In this document: one piece after another, positions 54,910 to 62,477 of the stretch
Numbering within the stretch: position 1 is the stretch's first letter
Layout of the letters: the number at the start of each line of letters is the position of its first letter
From: Oscillospiraceae bacterium
GTDB taxonomy: Bacteria; Bacillota; Clostridia; Oscillospirales; Ruminococcaceae
Length of the DNA: 64,000 nt
Direction: 5' to 3'
Assembly (NCBI GenBank): GCA_017414435.1
Contig: JAFQMN010000006.1
Span: 81,534-145,533 of the forward strand
Notes under the pieces: model-generated
Databases searched by the model: none
Told to the model about the DNA's origin: nothing
The model's input: the letters and a program-made list of their open reading frames with translations, nothing else
Position numbers and translations under genes: made by a program

Positions 54910-55846
54910 ATAAACCGATATTCGAAAAAAATTGTTGTTTATTGCGCCAATCTTCTTTAACTTTTAAAAAGCATTGTAAATTAACCTTACAATCAAAAAA
55001 ATATTCTAATTCAATCCGAGCCTCTGTTGCAATTTTTTTAAGCATACTACCATTTTTACCTATTATAATTGCTTTATGGCGTGGCTTTTCGCAAATTATA
55101 GTAACGTCTATATCTATAAGGTTAGTCTGTGATTTTCGTTCCGCCATATGTTCTGTTATAACAGCAATAGTATGCGGAATCTCTGCTTTTAAATTATAAA
55201 GCAACTTTTCCCTTATAAGTTCAGATACAAAAATTTTTTCCGGCTGATCTGTAATCATATCATCTGGGAAGAAGTGCACACTTTGCTTAGCATAGCGCTG
55301 CAATTGCTGCCAAAGGTCTGCCAAACCCTCTTTATTTAATGCCGAAACGGGAATTATAGCATCAAAATCTTCTTTTGCAAACATGGCTATGCGTGGTAGA
55401 ATATCGTTTTTATTCTTTAGTCTATCTAACTTATTTAAAACTAATATTTTTTTCGTTTTATTCTGCCTTAGATTTTTAAGCAATCTATCTTCTTCGTCAC
55501 TTATATGGTTTCCATAAGCTTCTGCAACCATAATAATTAAATCAACATCAATTAACGCTTGCCTAATCTGTTCTAACATACAATCATTTAGTTTAGTGCG
55601 TGGTTTGTGCACACCAGGGGTATCTAAAAACACAAATTGAGTTGCGCCTTGAGTTTTTATCCCCGTGATTTTGGTACGGGTAGTTTGCGCTTTGTTAGAA
55701 ACAATGGCAACTTTTTGACCAACTAGGGCATTTAACAACGATGATTTACCTACATTGGGGCGGCCAACAATTGCAATAAATGCAGATTTTGTTCCTTGTT
55801 TAGCTTTAAGATTGTTTTCGTCCAACGATTCCTGAATACGTTTCAT
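54908..55846 (-). CDS. era: GTPase Era
   Basis: Era, 312 residues, binds the 3' end of 16S rRNA in small-subunit assembly. The GTPase motifs are GRPNVGKSS (G1), TTRTKITG (G2), DTPGVHKP (G3) and NKLDRL (G4). The C-terminal KH domain holds KAIIIGKNGSMLKKIATEAR. The N-terminus has about 18 extra residues, and the start (ATG 55846) lies 41 bases inside ybeY with a weak ribosome site. TTG 55825 is an alternative. The pairing with ybeY is typical. Confidence 0.94.
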   Translation of the reverse strand: MKRIQESLDENNLKAKQGTKSAFIAIVGRPNVGKSSLLNALVGQKVAIVSNKAQTTRTKITGIKTQGATQFVFLDTPGVHKPRTKLNDCMLEQIRQALIDVDLIIMVAEAYGNHISDEEDRLLKNLRQNKTKKILVLNKLDRLKNKNDILPRIAMFAKEDFDAIIPVSALNKEGLADLWQQLQRYAKQSVHFFPDDMITDQPEKIFVSELIREKLLYNLKAEIPHTIAVITEHMAERKSQTNLIDIDVTIICEKPRHKAIIIGKNGSMLKKIATEARIELEYFFDCKVNLQCFLKVKEDWRNKQQFFSNIGL

Positions 55847-56321
55847 TTACAACCAACCCAACTTTAGCTAAAATTCCTTCTTCTTTTTCGCGCATATTGG
55901 CGGCCTCTAACGGACTTTTTTCATGGTCATACCCAACAATATGAAAAGCTCCGTGCACAGCTAAAAAACCAACCTCTCGTTCAAATGAATGGCCATAAGC
56001 TTCAGCTTGATCTCTAGCACGTTCTAAAGAAATAGCAATATCGCCAAGCATTAAGCAACCAGTTTCTAAGTTCTTTTCAAAAACACCGTTTTCCCCAAGC
56101 GGAAAAGAAAGCACATCGGTTGGAAGATCAATATTTCTGTATTCTTTATTAAGTTCCTGAATCTGCTTGTTATCTATAAAAGTAACACCCAATTCCGCGG
56201 GAGCTTTTATATTTTCGCTGGTTAAAACTGCATTACAACAACGTCTAATTAATAATTGCAGACCTGTAGGTACTTTTATTTTTTTTTGTTTATTAGAAAT
56301 TACAATTTTATATCCTTTCAT
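55806..56321 (-). CDS. ybeY: Endoribonuclease YbeY
   Basis: A 171-residue metal-dependent RNase for 16S rRNA maturation and ribosome quality control. The zinc motif HGAFHIVGYDH near residues 122-132 has all three histidines, and the TDVLSFPLGE segment is diagnostic. GGAGGAAAAC precedes the ATG. It lies 56 bases downstream of tRNA-Pro in the same direction with no clear terminator, so it probably belongs to the tRNA transcription unit. Confidence 0.96.
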   Translation of the reverse strand: MKGYKIVISNKQKKIKVPTGLQLLIRRCCNAVLTSENIKAPAELGVTFIDNKQIQELNKEYRNIDLPTDVLSFPLGENGVFEKNLETGCLMLGDIAISLERARDQAEAYGHSFEREVGFLAVHGAFHIVGYDHEKSPLEAANMREKEEGILAKVGLVVNETYSGIVGRKQS

Positions 56322-56377
56322 GTTTTCCTCCGAAGCTGAAATTTTTATTAATCATTTACCTTCGTTAAAATTAAAAA

Positions 56378-56454
56378 TGGTCCGAGTGGCGGGATTCGAA
56401 CCCACGGCCTCTAGAACCCCATTCTAGCGCGCTACCAAACTGTGCCACACCCGG
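56378..56454 (-). tRNA. tRNA-Pro (GGG)
   Basis: A 77-nt tRNA with encoded CCA. The acceptor CCGGGTG pairs with CACTCGG (one wobble), the anticodon stem CTAGA/TCTAG encloses ATGGGGT giving anticodon GGG, and the T arm contains TTCGAAT. It starts 14 bases downstream of the chloramphenicol acetyltransferase gene. Confidence 0.92.
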
Positions 56455-56468
56455 GCATTTATTAAAAG

Positions 56469-57119
56469 CTAAATATAATCATTGAACTTTGAAGCTAAAT
56501 CCTCAAATTCACTAAAAAATCTACTCACATGGTATCCATCACAAGTTGCGTGGTGAACTGAAATAGAAACCGGCAATAAAAATTTATCACTATCTTCAAA
56601 AAAACGCCCTACCATAACAAACGGTGGTAACCAAACAACATCACTAGTTGGTGGGCAATCAAAACTTGTAAAGCTGCTCCATGGAAGAGAACTCATGTCA
56701 AAGCAATTTAAAGGGAATTTGCCCTTAGCAGCCATACTACGCTTTTCTCCATAAACATTAATATCATCAATAAACCTGTTATAAAATGTTTTAAAATTAT
56801 CTGAATATTGCGTCCATAATATAGAAATTCTTTTATCACTCTCATGGAATATGGGGTATCTAGGATGAACTACATCATAAACACCTAGATTTCCATCTTT
56901 GTCATAATTCATTTTAAATTCATCGCGCTTGTTTATTACTTTAGAAACTATGTATGTAAAAGTAGGGTAGCATCTAAGTTTATTTTCTTTAATTATTTTA
57001 ACCAGTTTAGTCACATCAATATTCATAGTCATATTGATTTTGCAGCGATTTTTTGTTGTAAACCAGTTGTAATTTTCTTTTCTATCCCAATTATCTATAT
57101 CTATCTTTTTAAAACTCAT
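56469..57119 (-). CDS. cat: Chloramphenicol acetyltransferase (CAT family)
   Basis: A 216-residue trimeric-type CAT, which acetylates chloramphenicol with acetyl-CoA. The catalytic motif HHATCDG (189-195) and the oxyanion-hole segment SSLPWSSFTSF are present. The opening DNWDRKENYNWF matches the family. Related CAT-fold proteins exist that do not act on chloramphenicol, so activity is inferred. The gene lies between a TM2 protein gene and tRNA-Pro in a tRNA-led unit, an unusual place for a resistance gene. No mobile-element gene adjoins it. Confidence 0.85.
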   Translation of the reverse strand: MSFKKIDIDNWDRKENYNWFTTKNRCKINMTMNIDVTKLVKIIKENKLRCYPTFTYIVSKVINKRDEFKMNYDKDGNLGVYDVVHPRYPIFHESDKRISILWTQYSDNFKTFYNRFIDDINVYGEKRSMAAKGKFPLNCFDMSSLPWSSFTSFDCPPTSDVVWLPPFVMVGRFFEDSDKFLLPVSISVHHATCDGYHVSRFFSEFEDLASKFNDYI

Positions 57120-57169
57120 AATATTTTTCCATTAACCTCTAATATTTTATGTATACCAAGGTGAAAAAG

Positions 57170-57403
57170 TTATTGCCTAAGTGGTGCCCCAACGTTATCT
57201 TTAAAACCACCAGACGCTATTTTTATAGTATCTATTATAGTGCCTATCATACACAAACCACCAGTACATAAATATAGCAAACCTTTAATATATCTACCTA
57301 CATAAAAATAATGCAAACCGCCAACTCCAACGTAGCCCAAACAGCAGAGAATTAATGCTACTTTTTTATTTTTATCGCTAGTATTTGTTACATAATTCGC
57401 CAT
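57170..57403 (-). CDS. TM2 domain protein
   Basis: A 77-residue membrane protein with a TM2 domain: two helices (VALILCCLGYVGVGGLHYFY and the second after VGRYIKGLLYL) joined by the conserved GLHYFYVGRYIKG turn. TM2 proteins are common in bacteria but have no agreed function. GGGTGTG precedes the ATG. It sits between two acetyltransferase genes, just downstream of a degenerate tRNA-Thr fragment. Confidence 0.85.
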   Translation of the reverse strand: MANYVTNTSDKNKKVALILCCLGYVGVGGLHYFYVGRYIKGLLYLCTGGLCMIGTIIDTIKIASGGFKDNVGAPLRQ

Positions 57404-57436
57404 AATATCACACCCTTTTTATGGTGGCATTTTTTA

Positions 57437-57472
57437 TGGAACTGATGAGCAGATTTGAACTGCCAGCCTCTT
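57437..57472 (-). repeat. Degenerate fragment of the tRNA-Thr 3' end
   Basis: These 36 bases match 58181-58216, the CCA, acceptor and T-arm end of tRNA-Thr, with four differences by my count (for example TTTGAAC in place of TTCGAAC). The 5' half of the tRNA is missing, so it cannot be functional. With the intact tRNA-Thr it brackets the XAT gene. Confidence 0.8.
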
Positions 57473-57488
57473 AAAATTCATAATATTT

Positions 57489-58151
57489 TTACCTTAAAGT
57501 CTTTTTAGATTTAACTCTTTGAGCTAAATCTTCTGTAACTTTTTCTAAATTGCTTGAGGTTAACGTTGGAATCAATTCATTTATTTCTTCAATACTTAAA
57601 TCCCACCATTTTAATTCTTCCATTATCTGAATTAATTTATCATCAAATCTTTTTCTTATTACTTTTGCTGGATTACCCACAACAATAGTATAAGGCTCAA
57701 CATTATGACCAACAATGCTACTTGCTCCAATTATTGCTCCATCTCCAATATGAACACCAGGTAGTATTGTTGCATTTTGACCTATCCAAACATCATTACC
57801 TATTATAGTATTACCTTTTAATGGCAAATCATCAACTGAAGGTGGTGATTGTTCCCAGCCTTCTAGTGTATAAAATGGGAATGTTGAAACTGCATTCATT
57901 TGATGATTAGTACCATTCATAACAAATTCAACACCCGAGGCAATTTGACAAAACTTTCCTATAATTAATTTATCGTTATTAAAATCATAAAGATGCGTTA
58001 CGTGACTCTCAAACTCTGAATCAGCTATATAAGTAAAATCTCCAACTATTATATTTTTATTTGTTATTGTAGGTTTTACATATATTTCTTTATCGTATCC
58101 GGCTATTGGGTAAATTGTATTTGGATTTGGAATTTTTCCATCTTTCATATT
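57489..58151 (-). CDS. Xenobiotic O-acetyltransferase (Vat/CatB family)
   Basis: A 220-residue left-handed beta-helix acetyltransferase. Hexapeptide repeats (IIGNDVWIGQNATILPGVHI and GDGAIIGASSIVG) and the catalytic histidine of MNGTNHQMN are present, as is the C-terminal VVGNPAKVIRKRF. The family includes streptogramin A (Vat) and chloramphenicol (CatB/XAT) resistance enzymes; the substrate cannot be told here. The ATG at 58151 follows AGAG at about nine bases and gives the usual PNPNTIYPI start. The in-frame extension to 58328 only translates tRNA genes. It starts 29 bases downstream of tRNA-Thr. Confidence 0.85.
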   Translation of the reverse strand, partial: NMKDGKIPNPNTIYPIAGYDKEIYVKPTITNKNIIVGDFTYIADSEFESHVTHLYDFNNDKLIIGKFCQIASGVEFVMNGTNHQMNAVSTFPFYTLEGWEQSPPSVDDLPLKGNTIIGNDVWIGQNATILPGVHIGDGAIIGASSIVGHNVEPYTIVVGNPAKVIRKRFDDKLIQIMEELKWWDLSIEEINELIPTLTSSNLEKVTEDLAQRVKSKKTLR

Positions 58152-58180
58152 TTTCATCTCTTTTTTGAGCGGTACTTTTA

Positions 58181-58256
58181 TGGAGCTGATGAGCAGATTC
58201 GAACTGCCGACCTCTTCCTTACCAAGGAAGTGCTCTGCCTGCTGAGCTACATCAGC
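58181..58256 (-). tRNA. tRNA-Thr (GGT)
   Basis: A 76-nt tRNA with encoded CCA. The acceptor GCTGATG pairs with CATCAGC, the anticodon stem CTTCC/GGAAG encloses TTGGTAA with anticodon GGT. Its 3' end is duplicated at 57437-57472. Confidence 0.95.
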
Positions 58257-58267
58257 ACAAAAATAAA

Positions 58268-58342
58268 TGGTGACCCGTAAGGGAATTGAACCCTTGATTC
58301 CAGCGTGAGAGGCTAGCGTCTTAACCACTTGACCAACGGGCC
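58268..58342 (-). tRNA. tRNA-Glu (CTC)
   Basis: A 75-nt tRNA with encoded CCA. The acceptor GGCCCGT pairs with ACGGGTC, and the anticodon stem CTAGC/GCTGG encloses CTCTCAC with anticodon CTC. The T loop is TTCAATT. It lies 11 bases before tRNA-Thr. Confidence 0.94.
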
Positions 58343-58363
58343 ATATAATTTATTATTTTATCA

Positions 58364-58483
58364 AATTTGTTCCACGTGGAACAAATTTGAGTTTTGGCAT
58401 TATGGAGCCACAAACCTTGAAAATTTTTGCATCAAAAAAATTCAAACAGAAAATTTTGATAACGTTTTTTAGCTAAAATGCCA
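58364..58483 (-). repeat. 120-bp repeat element carrying parS, copy B (inverted)
   Basis: The reverse complement aligns without gaps to 47291-47410 (104 of 120 identical). Inverted copies of TTTTGGCATT/AATGCCAAAA (58392-58401 and 58477-58486) are perfect over ten bases here. The element lies between tRNA-Trp and tRNA-Glu. Confidence 0.85.
58368..58383. other. parS-like palindrome, copy 3
   Basis: TGTTCCACGTGGAACA, identical to the copies at 38696 and 47391, at the end of repeat element B. Confidence 0.8.
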
Positions 58484-58517
58484 AAAATTATGATTGCCCA
58501 AAAAACATTCAAAAATA

Positions 58518-58593
58518 TGGCAGGGGCAGAAGGACTTGAACCCTCGACACGTGGTTTTGGAGACCACTGCTCTACCAACTGAGCTATACCCCT
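58518..58593 (-). tRNA. tRNA-Trp (CCA)
   Basis: A 76-nt tRNA with encoded CCA end. The acceptor AGGGGTA pairs with TGCCCCT (one wobble), and the anticodon stem GTGGT/ACCAC encloses CTCCAAA with anticodon CCA. It is the first gene of the minus-strand tRNA unit. Confidence 0.95.
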
Positions 58594-58632
58594 TTATTTA
58601 AATTTTTTAAGCAATAAATTTATCGCCTAATT

Positions 58633-58662
58633 ATAATAACACATTTAATTTCAATTTGTCAA
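58633..58662 (-). promoter_or_regulatory. Promoter for the tRNA-Trp/Glu/Thr unit
   Basis: On the minus strand TTGACA (58662-58657), 18-base spacer and TATTAT (58638-58633), about 40 bases before tRNA-Trp. No other minus-strand promoter is obvious down to era. Confidence 0.7.
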
Positions 58663-58778
58663 TAAATATCAACAGTTCAATTGAATTTTTTTAATTACAT
58701 TCTTTAACATTATTTATTTACAATACAAAATCTATAATAAAAAGCTGCTTAATGTGCGGAAAAAGAAATAGAAATCAA

Positions 58779-58807
58779 TTGACAAATGTAAAATTTTGAG
58801 GTAAAAT
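58779..58807 (+). promoter_or_regulatory. Promoter for the small membrane protein and AbrB-like gene
   Basis: TTGACA (58779-58784), 17-base spacer and TAAAAT (58802-58807), about 45 bases before the ATG at 58852. Confidence 0.75.
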
Positions 58808-58851
58808 TTAACAGTAAGTTGTCTTGGTTTTTTTAACGGAGGTGAATTTGC

Positions 58852-58968
58852 ATGAAAAATTTTATAAAAAGTCTAATATGTGTTTCCATATTAGCAGCTA
58901 TAGCAATTGTTGTATGGCATATTTTTGTGGATGACGAATGTGAAGATTGCTATATTTCGTTAGATTAA
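58852..58968 (+). CDS. 38-residue single-pass membrane protein with acidic CxxC tail
   Basis: A very short gene with excellent expression signals: a consensus -35 promoter and GGAGGTG six bases before the ATG. The product has a basic start (MKNFIKS), one hydrophobic helix (about 8-25, LICVSILAAIAIVVWHIF) and an acidic tail ending DDECEDCYISLD. The two cysteines two residues apart could bind a metal or form a disulfide outside the cell. I recognise no family. It lies 28 bases before the AbrB-like regulator and is probably co-transcribed. Confidence 0.65.
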   Translation: MKNFIKSLICVSILAAIAIVVWHIFVDDECEDCYISLD

Positions 58969-58996
58969 CAATTTTTATGATTGGGGGAAGAAATTT

Positions 58997-59260
58997 ATGA
59001 GGGCTCTGTCCATGGTTAGAAAAGTTGATGAATTGGGGAGAATAGTATTACCTATGGAAATTCGTCGCATGTTAGATATTGGTAAACGGGATGCTTTAGA
59101 AATATTTTTTGACGATGATAAAATAATTTTAAAAAAATATGAACCCGCTTGCATGTTCTGCCACAGTGCAGATGATGTAGTTAATTTTGAAGGGCGCAAT
59201 ATATGTAAAGATTGTGCAGAAAAAATCATTAAATTAAGCAATAAACAAACAAGGAGTTAA
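58997..59260 (+). CDS. AbrB/SpoVT-family transition-state regulator with C-terminal cysteine motif
   Basis: An 87-residue DNA-binding protein. The N-terminal swapped-hairpin domain reads VRKVDELGRIVLPMEIRRML, very close to Bacillus AbrB, followed by DALEIFFDDDKIILKKYEP. The C-terminal part differs from Bacillus AbrB: it has CMFC and CKDC pairs about 20 residues apart, a likely zinc site as in clostridial AbrB-like proteins. AbrB represses stationary-phase genes and is itself under Spo0A control in Bacillus, which links with the 0A-box-like sites elsewhere in this window. Confidence 0.9.
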   Translation: MRALSMVRKVDELGRIVLPMEIRRMLDIGKRDALEIFFDDDKIILKKYEPACMFCHSADDVVNFEGRNICKDCAEKIIKLSNKQTRS

Positions 59261-59264
59261 TATT

Positions 59265-59981
59265 GTGCAAAGCCATGCCGGGTTTTTAAAAACAACTATT
59301 GCCAAAATAGGGCTTTGTTTACTTATTATCGTTCAGATTGTACTTATATTCGGCACTCTATTTGGTTTACATTCTAGTATGCACCACAGGTTGTTGAACG
59401 TACCACTAATATGTCAGTTACCAGAGCTTGAATATGGCTGTGAACTAACAAGTTTAACCATGCTGCTACATCATCATGGTATTTGTGTTTCTAAATTAGA
59501 GGTGGCAAATAATGCTCCGCGTGACACAACACCCATCTTGGCGCAGAATCCGGCAGAAATTTATGAATGGGGCAATCCGGCCGTTGGTTATGTTGGTGAT
59601 ATTTCTGGGGAACATCTAGGTTATTCAATAGATCCTCAACCAATTTCTGAATTCGTTGCCAGAAAATATAATATAAAAGCTATAAATTTAACCGGTGCTT
59701 CGGTAAATGAATTAAAAGATATTTTATATGCTGGCCGCCCGATTATGGCATGGGTTACATACGATTTTACCACAGATTCAAGGCCACGCTATTGGCTAGA
59801 TGTAAATAATCACCTTATTAAAGCAGATTTTAATATGCATTGTGTAGTTTTAACAGGTTATGATGACTATAATTTTTATTACAACGATCCTTTGCGCAAT
59901 AAAAAGAATTTGCCAATAAATCAAGATATTTTTACCTGTGGTTGGGTTATTCATGGTAAAAAAGCATTGTGCTTAGTGTAA
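59265..59981 (+). CDS. Membrane-anchored C39-like cysteine peptidase
   Basis: A 238-residue protein with one N-terminal membrane helix (about 12-34) and an outside C39_2-type papain-fold domain. The likely catalytic triad is C59 (YGCELTSLTML), H192 (MHCVVLTGYD) and D208 (YYNDPL). Such proteins cut peptides or act in cell-wall or bacteriocin contexts; no ABC bacteriocin exporter is fused or adjacent. GTG start with AAGGAG eight bases upstream, four bases after the AbrB-like gene. pgk follows within 32 bases. Confidence 0.85.
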   Translation: MQSHAGFLKTTIAKIGLCLLIIVQIVLIFGTLFGLHSSMHHRLLNVPLICQLPELEYGCELTSLTMLLHHHGICVSKLEVANNAPRDTTPILAQNPAEIYEWGNPAVGYVGDISGEHLGYSIDPQPISEFVARKYNIKAINLTGASVNELKDILYAGRPIMAWVTYDFTTDSRPRYWLDVNNHLIKADFNMHCVVLTGYDDYNFYYNDPLRNKKNLPINQDIFTCGWVIHGKKALCLV

Positions 59982-60013
59982 TTTATTTTTTATTATTAAA
60001 GAGAGGTTATTTT

Positions 60014-61210
60014 ATGAATTATTTAAATAAGAAAACAATCGAAGATATAGATATTGCACATAAAAAAGTTCTTTTAAGATGTGATTTTAATGTGCCTATT
60101 ATAGACGGTAAAATAACAGACGATCGCAGAATTACAGAATCACTTAAAACTATAAATTACCTTATAAATAATCATGCCAAAATAATTCTGTGCTCACATT
60201 TAGGGCGCCCCAATGGTGTTTTTAGTGAAGAATTTTCGTTAAAGCCTGTTGCTAAAAGGCTTTCAGAACTTTTGGCAACACCAATTGCTATGGCAACAGA
60301 TGTTGTTGGTACAAGCGCACAAACACTGGCTGCGGATTTAAAAGATGGCGAAATAATGTTACTAGAAAATGTTCGTTTTTGCAAAGAAGAAACTGCAAAC
60401 GATGATGAATTCTCTAAAAAATTAGCATCGTTAGCAGAAGTTTATATCAACGATGCTTATGGAGTTTCTCACCGAGCACACAGTTCTACTTGTGGCGTGG
60501 CAAAATATTTACCATCTGCAATTGGTTTTTTAATGCTTAAAGAATTAAGTATTATGGATAAAGCTATAAACTCGCCAACAAGGCCGTTTATTTCAATTTT
60601 AGGTGGAGCTAAAGTATCTGATAAAATTGGGGTAATTTATTCATTGCTTAATAAAGTGGATATATTAATTTTAGGCGGCGGAATGGCTTACACTTTTGCC
60701 AGAGCCAGGGGCTTAAACATTGGTACATCGCTTTGCGAAGAAGATAAGCTAGATATTGCCAGAGAAGTTATGAAAGAAGCAGAAAAAAAAGGTGTTAAAT
60801 TGTTAATGCCGGTTGACTTTGTTGTTGCCAGTGCGTTTTCTAACGATGCAGATTTTAAAACAGTAGATGAAACAGAGATCCCGAACGATTATATGGGAAT
60901 GGATATTGGTCCTAAATCGGTTGAACTGTTTTCTAATGAGATTCGCAAAGCAGATGGCGGCACAATAATCTGGAATGGGCCGATGGGAGTTTGTGAATTT
61001 AAGAATTTTGAAAAAGGTACAAAAGCACTTGCACAAGTTATAGCAGAGACTAACTTAGTTTCTGTTATAGGTGGTGGAGATTCTGCAGCAGCTGTTAAAC
61101 AAATGGGGCTTTCTGATAAAATGACACATATCTCAACTGGCGGCGGCGCATCACTTAAATTATTAGAGGGTGTAGATCTGCCAGCTGTGGTTGCAATTCA
61201 AGACAAATAG
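60014..61210 (+). CDS. pgk: Phosphoglycerate kinase
   Basis: PGK, 398 residues, makes ATP from 1,3-bisphosphoglycerate. The N-domain substrate motifs KVLLRCDFNVPI and LCSHLGRPNG, the hinge and the C-domain nucleotide motifs ILGGAKVSDK, GGGMAYTF and IIWNGPMGVCE are complete. The ATG at 60014 has GAGAGG seven bases upstream; a longer in-frame start overlaps the preceding gene. gap is not upstream here; tpiA follows after 29 bases. Confidence 0.97.
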   Translation: MNYLNKKTIEDIDIAHKKVLLRCDFNVPIIDGKITDDRRITESLKTINYLINNHAKIILCSHLGRPNGVFSEEFSLKPVAKRLSELLATPIAMATDVVGTSAQTLAADLKDGEIMLLENVRFCKEETANDDEFSKKLASLAEVYINDAYGVSHRAHSSTCGVAKYLPSAIGFLMLKELSIMDKAINSPTRPFISILGGAKVSDKIGVIYSLLNKVDILILGGGMAYTFARARGLNIGTSLCEEDKLDIAREVMKEAEKKGVKLLMPVDFVVASAFSNDADFKTVDETEIPNDYMGMDIGPKSVELFSNEIRKADGGTIIWNGPMGVCEFKNFEKGTKALAQVIAETNLVSVIGGGDSAAAVKQMGLSDKMTHISTGGGASLKLLEGVDLPAVVAIQDK

Positions 61211-61239
61211 AAAATACTTTGAAGATAAGGGTGGGGAAG

Positions 61240-61998
61240 ATGAGAAAGAAGTTAATAGCAGGTAACTGGAAGATGAACGGTAGTAGATCTGATATATTAA
61301 GCTTTTTTGAAAATATTCCACCCAATTTTTCTACCGCAAACTGCGAAGCAGTTCTTTGTTTACCACATGTTTATTTAGATTATGCCAATTCACTTTTTAA
61401 AAACTCTCCAATAAAGCTAGGTGCGCAAAACTGCCATGCTCAGGAACAGGGTGCACACACAGGAGAGGTATCTGCTTGTATGCTTAAAGATGTTGGTGCA
61501 GAGTTTGTAATTATCGGTCATTCCGAGCGCAGGCAAGAATTTGCAGAAGACAGTGCAGCAATAAATCAAAAGCTAAAAGCCGTGCTAAAAAATCATATGA
61601 AACCAATTCTATGTGTTGGTGAGCAAGAGTATGAATATAGCCGCAAAATGGGTAAAAATGTTGTAGAGATTCGGTTAAAGGTTGGGCTTTCTGGTTTTTT
61701 AAACGAGCAGATGCAAAATGTTTTAATCGCTTATGAACCAGTTTGGGCAGTGGGCGCAGAGTTTTGTGCATCTAACGATTATATTTTAGATATGGCAACC
61801 TGTATTAGAAAAACAATCGCAGAGCTTTATGATTCTGATACAGCAAACAAAGTTAGAATTTTATATGGTGGTTCTGTTAATAGTGAATCGGTAAAGCAGC
61901 TTTTAAACTTGCAAGAATTAGATGGTTTTTTAATAGGTAGAGCGTCACAAAAGGCCTCAAGTTTTTTTGGTATTGCAGAGCAGATTGCTTTAGTTTAA
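61240..61998 (+). CDS. tpiA: Triosephosphate isomerase
   Basis: TIM, 252 residues, interconverts dihydroxyacetone phosphate and glyceraldehyde 3-phosphate. The motifs IAGNWKMN (lysine), IGHSERRQEF (histidine), IAYEPVWAVG (catalytic glutamate) and ILYGGSVNSES (phosphate loop) are intact. The ATG at 61240 follows AAGGGTG at six bases. It is 29 bases after pgk and 14 before the SHOCT protein gene. The usual gpmI and eno partners are not present. Confidence 0.97.
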   Translation: MRKKLIAGNWKMNGSRSDILSFFENIPPNFSTANCEAVLCLPHVYLDYANSLFKNSPIKLGAQNCHAQEQGAHTGEVSACMLKDVGAEFVIIGHSERRQEFAEDSAAINQKLKAVLKNHMKPILCVGEQEYEYSRKMGKNVVEIRLKVGLSGFLNEQMQNVLIAYEPVWAVGAEFCASNDYILDMATCIRKTIAELYDSDTANKVRILYGGSVNSESVKQLLNLQELDGFLIGRASQKASSFFGIAEQIALV

Positions 61999-62012
61999 GG
62001 AGTAGTTGATTT

Positions 62013-62402
62013 ATGGATAACAAAAGTGATAATAAAAAAATAAAATTAAAGCCGGGCAAAACATATTCAATATTTGGATTTGCTGTAGGAATTATATTTA
62101 TGATCACAGGATTAGTTATGATGTTTAAACAACATAGTGAAACCGGCTCTTATAACTTAGAGTTTTGGGGGCTGTGGCTTGGTGGATGCGCAGTAATAAC
62201 AGTAATAAACTATCTTAACGCATTCACAAAAAAGGGTGTTCCAATGCAAGAGGCTATTATAGAAAACGTAAACCATTATCAAAAGCAATCAACAGAAGAT
62301 ATTGAAGCTAAACTCAAACAATTAAATTCATTGCACCAGCAGAGCTTGATCACCCAAGAGGAATTTGATAAAAAGAAAGCAGAATTATTAGAAAAACTAT
62401 AA
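62013..62402 (+). CDS. SHOCT-domain membrane protein
   Basis: A 129-residue protein with two membrane helices (about 18-40 and 50-67). It ends with a SHOCT domain (short C-terminal domain) KQLNSLHQQSLITQEEFDKK near residues 100-119. SHOCT domains are oligomerisation helices on many small membrane and phage proteins. GGAG precedes the ATG. Being last in the pgk-tpiA run it shares their transcript; its function is unknown. Confidence 0.8.
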   Translation: MDNKSDNKKIKLKPGKTYSIFGFAVGIIFMITGLVMMFKQHSETGSYNLEFWGLWLGGCAVITVINYLNAFTKKGVPMQEAIIENVNHYQKQSTEDIEAKLKQLNSLHQQSLITQEEFDKKKAELLEKL

Positions 62403-62428
62403 TAAATTAAACTTAATGTGTAAATCAT

Positions 62429-62458
62429 AAAGGCAGCTTGTATATACAAGCTGCCTTT
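62429..62458. terminator. Bidirectional terminator between the SHOCT gene and deoB
   Basis: A perfect 30-bp palindrome, AAAGGCAGCTTGTAT (62429-62443) and its complement to 62458, with A and T on the flanks. It serves both converging genes. Confidence 0.85.
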
Positions 62459-62477
62459 ATTGTTCTATTAGAAATTT

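Noticed and set aside
57437..57472. A possible additional tRNA gene
   Set aside because: Only the 3' end is present, the T loop is altered to TTTGAAC, and no D or anticodon arm follows.
57116..57492. A shared 13-base string (TCATAATATTTTT) at the CAT start and just before the Vat/CatB-type stop, as a possible element end
   Set aside because: It is short and low complexity in AT-rich DNA, so chance similarity is likely.
58152..58328. In-frame extension of the Vat/CatB-type gene by about 59 residues at the N-terminus
   Set aside because: It translates the tRNA-Thr and tRNA-Glu genes in sense, has no family similarity, and a normal start with ribosome site exists at 58151.
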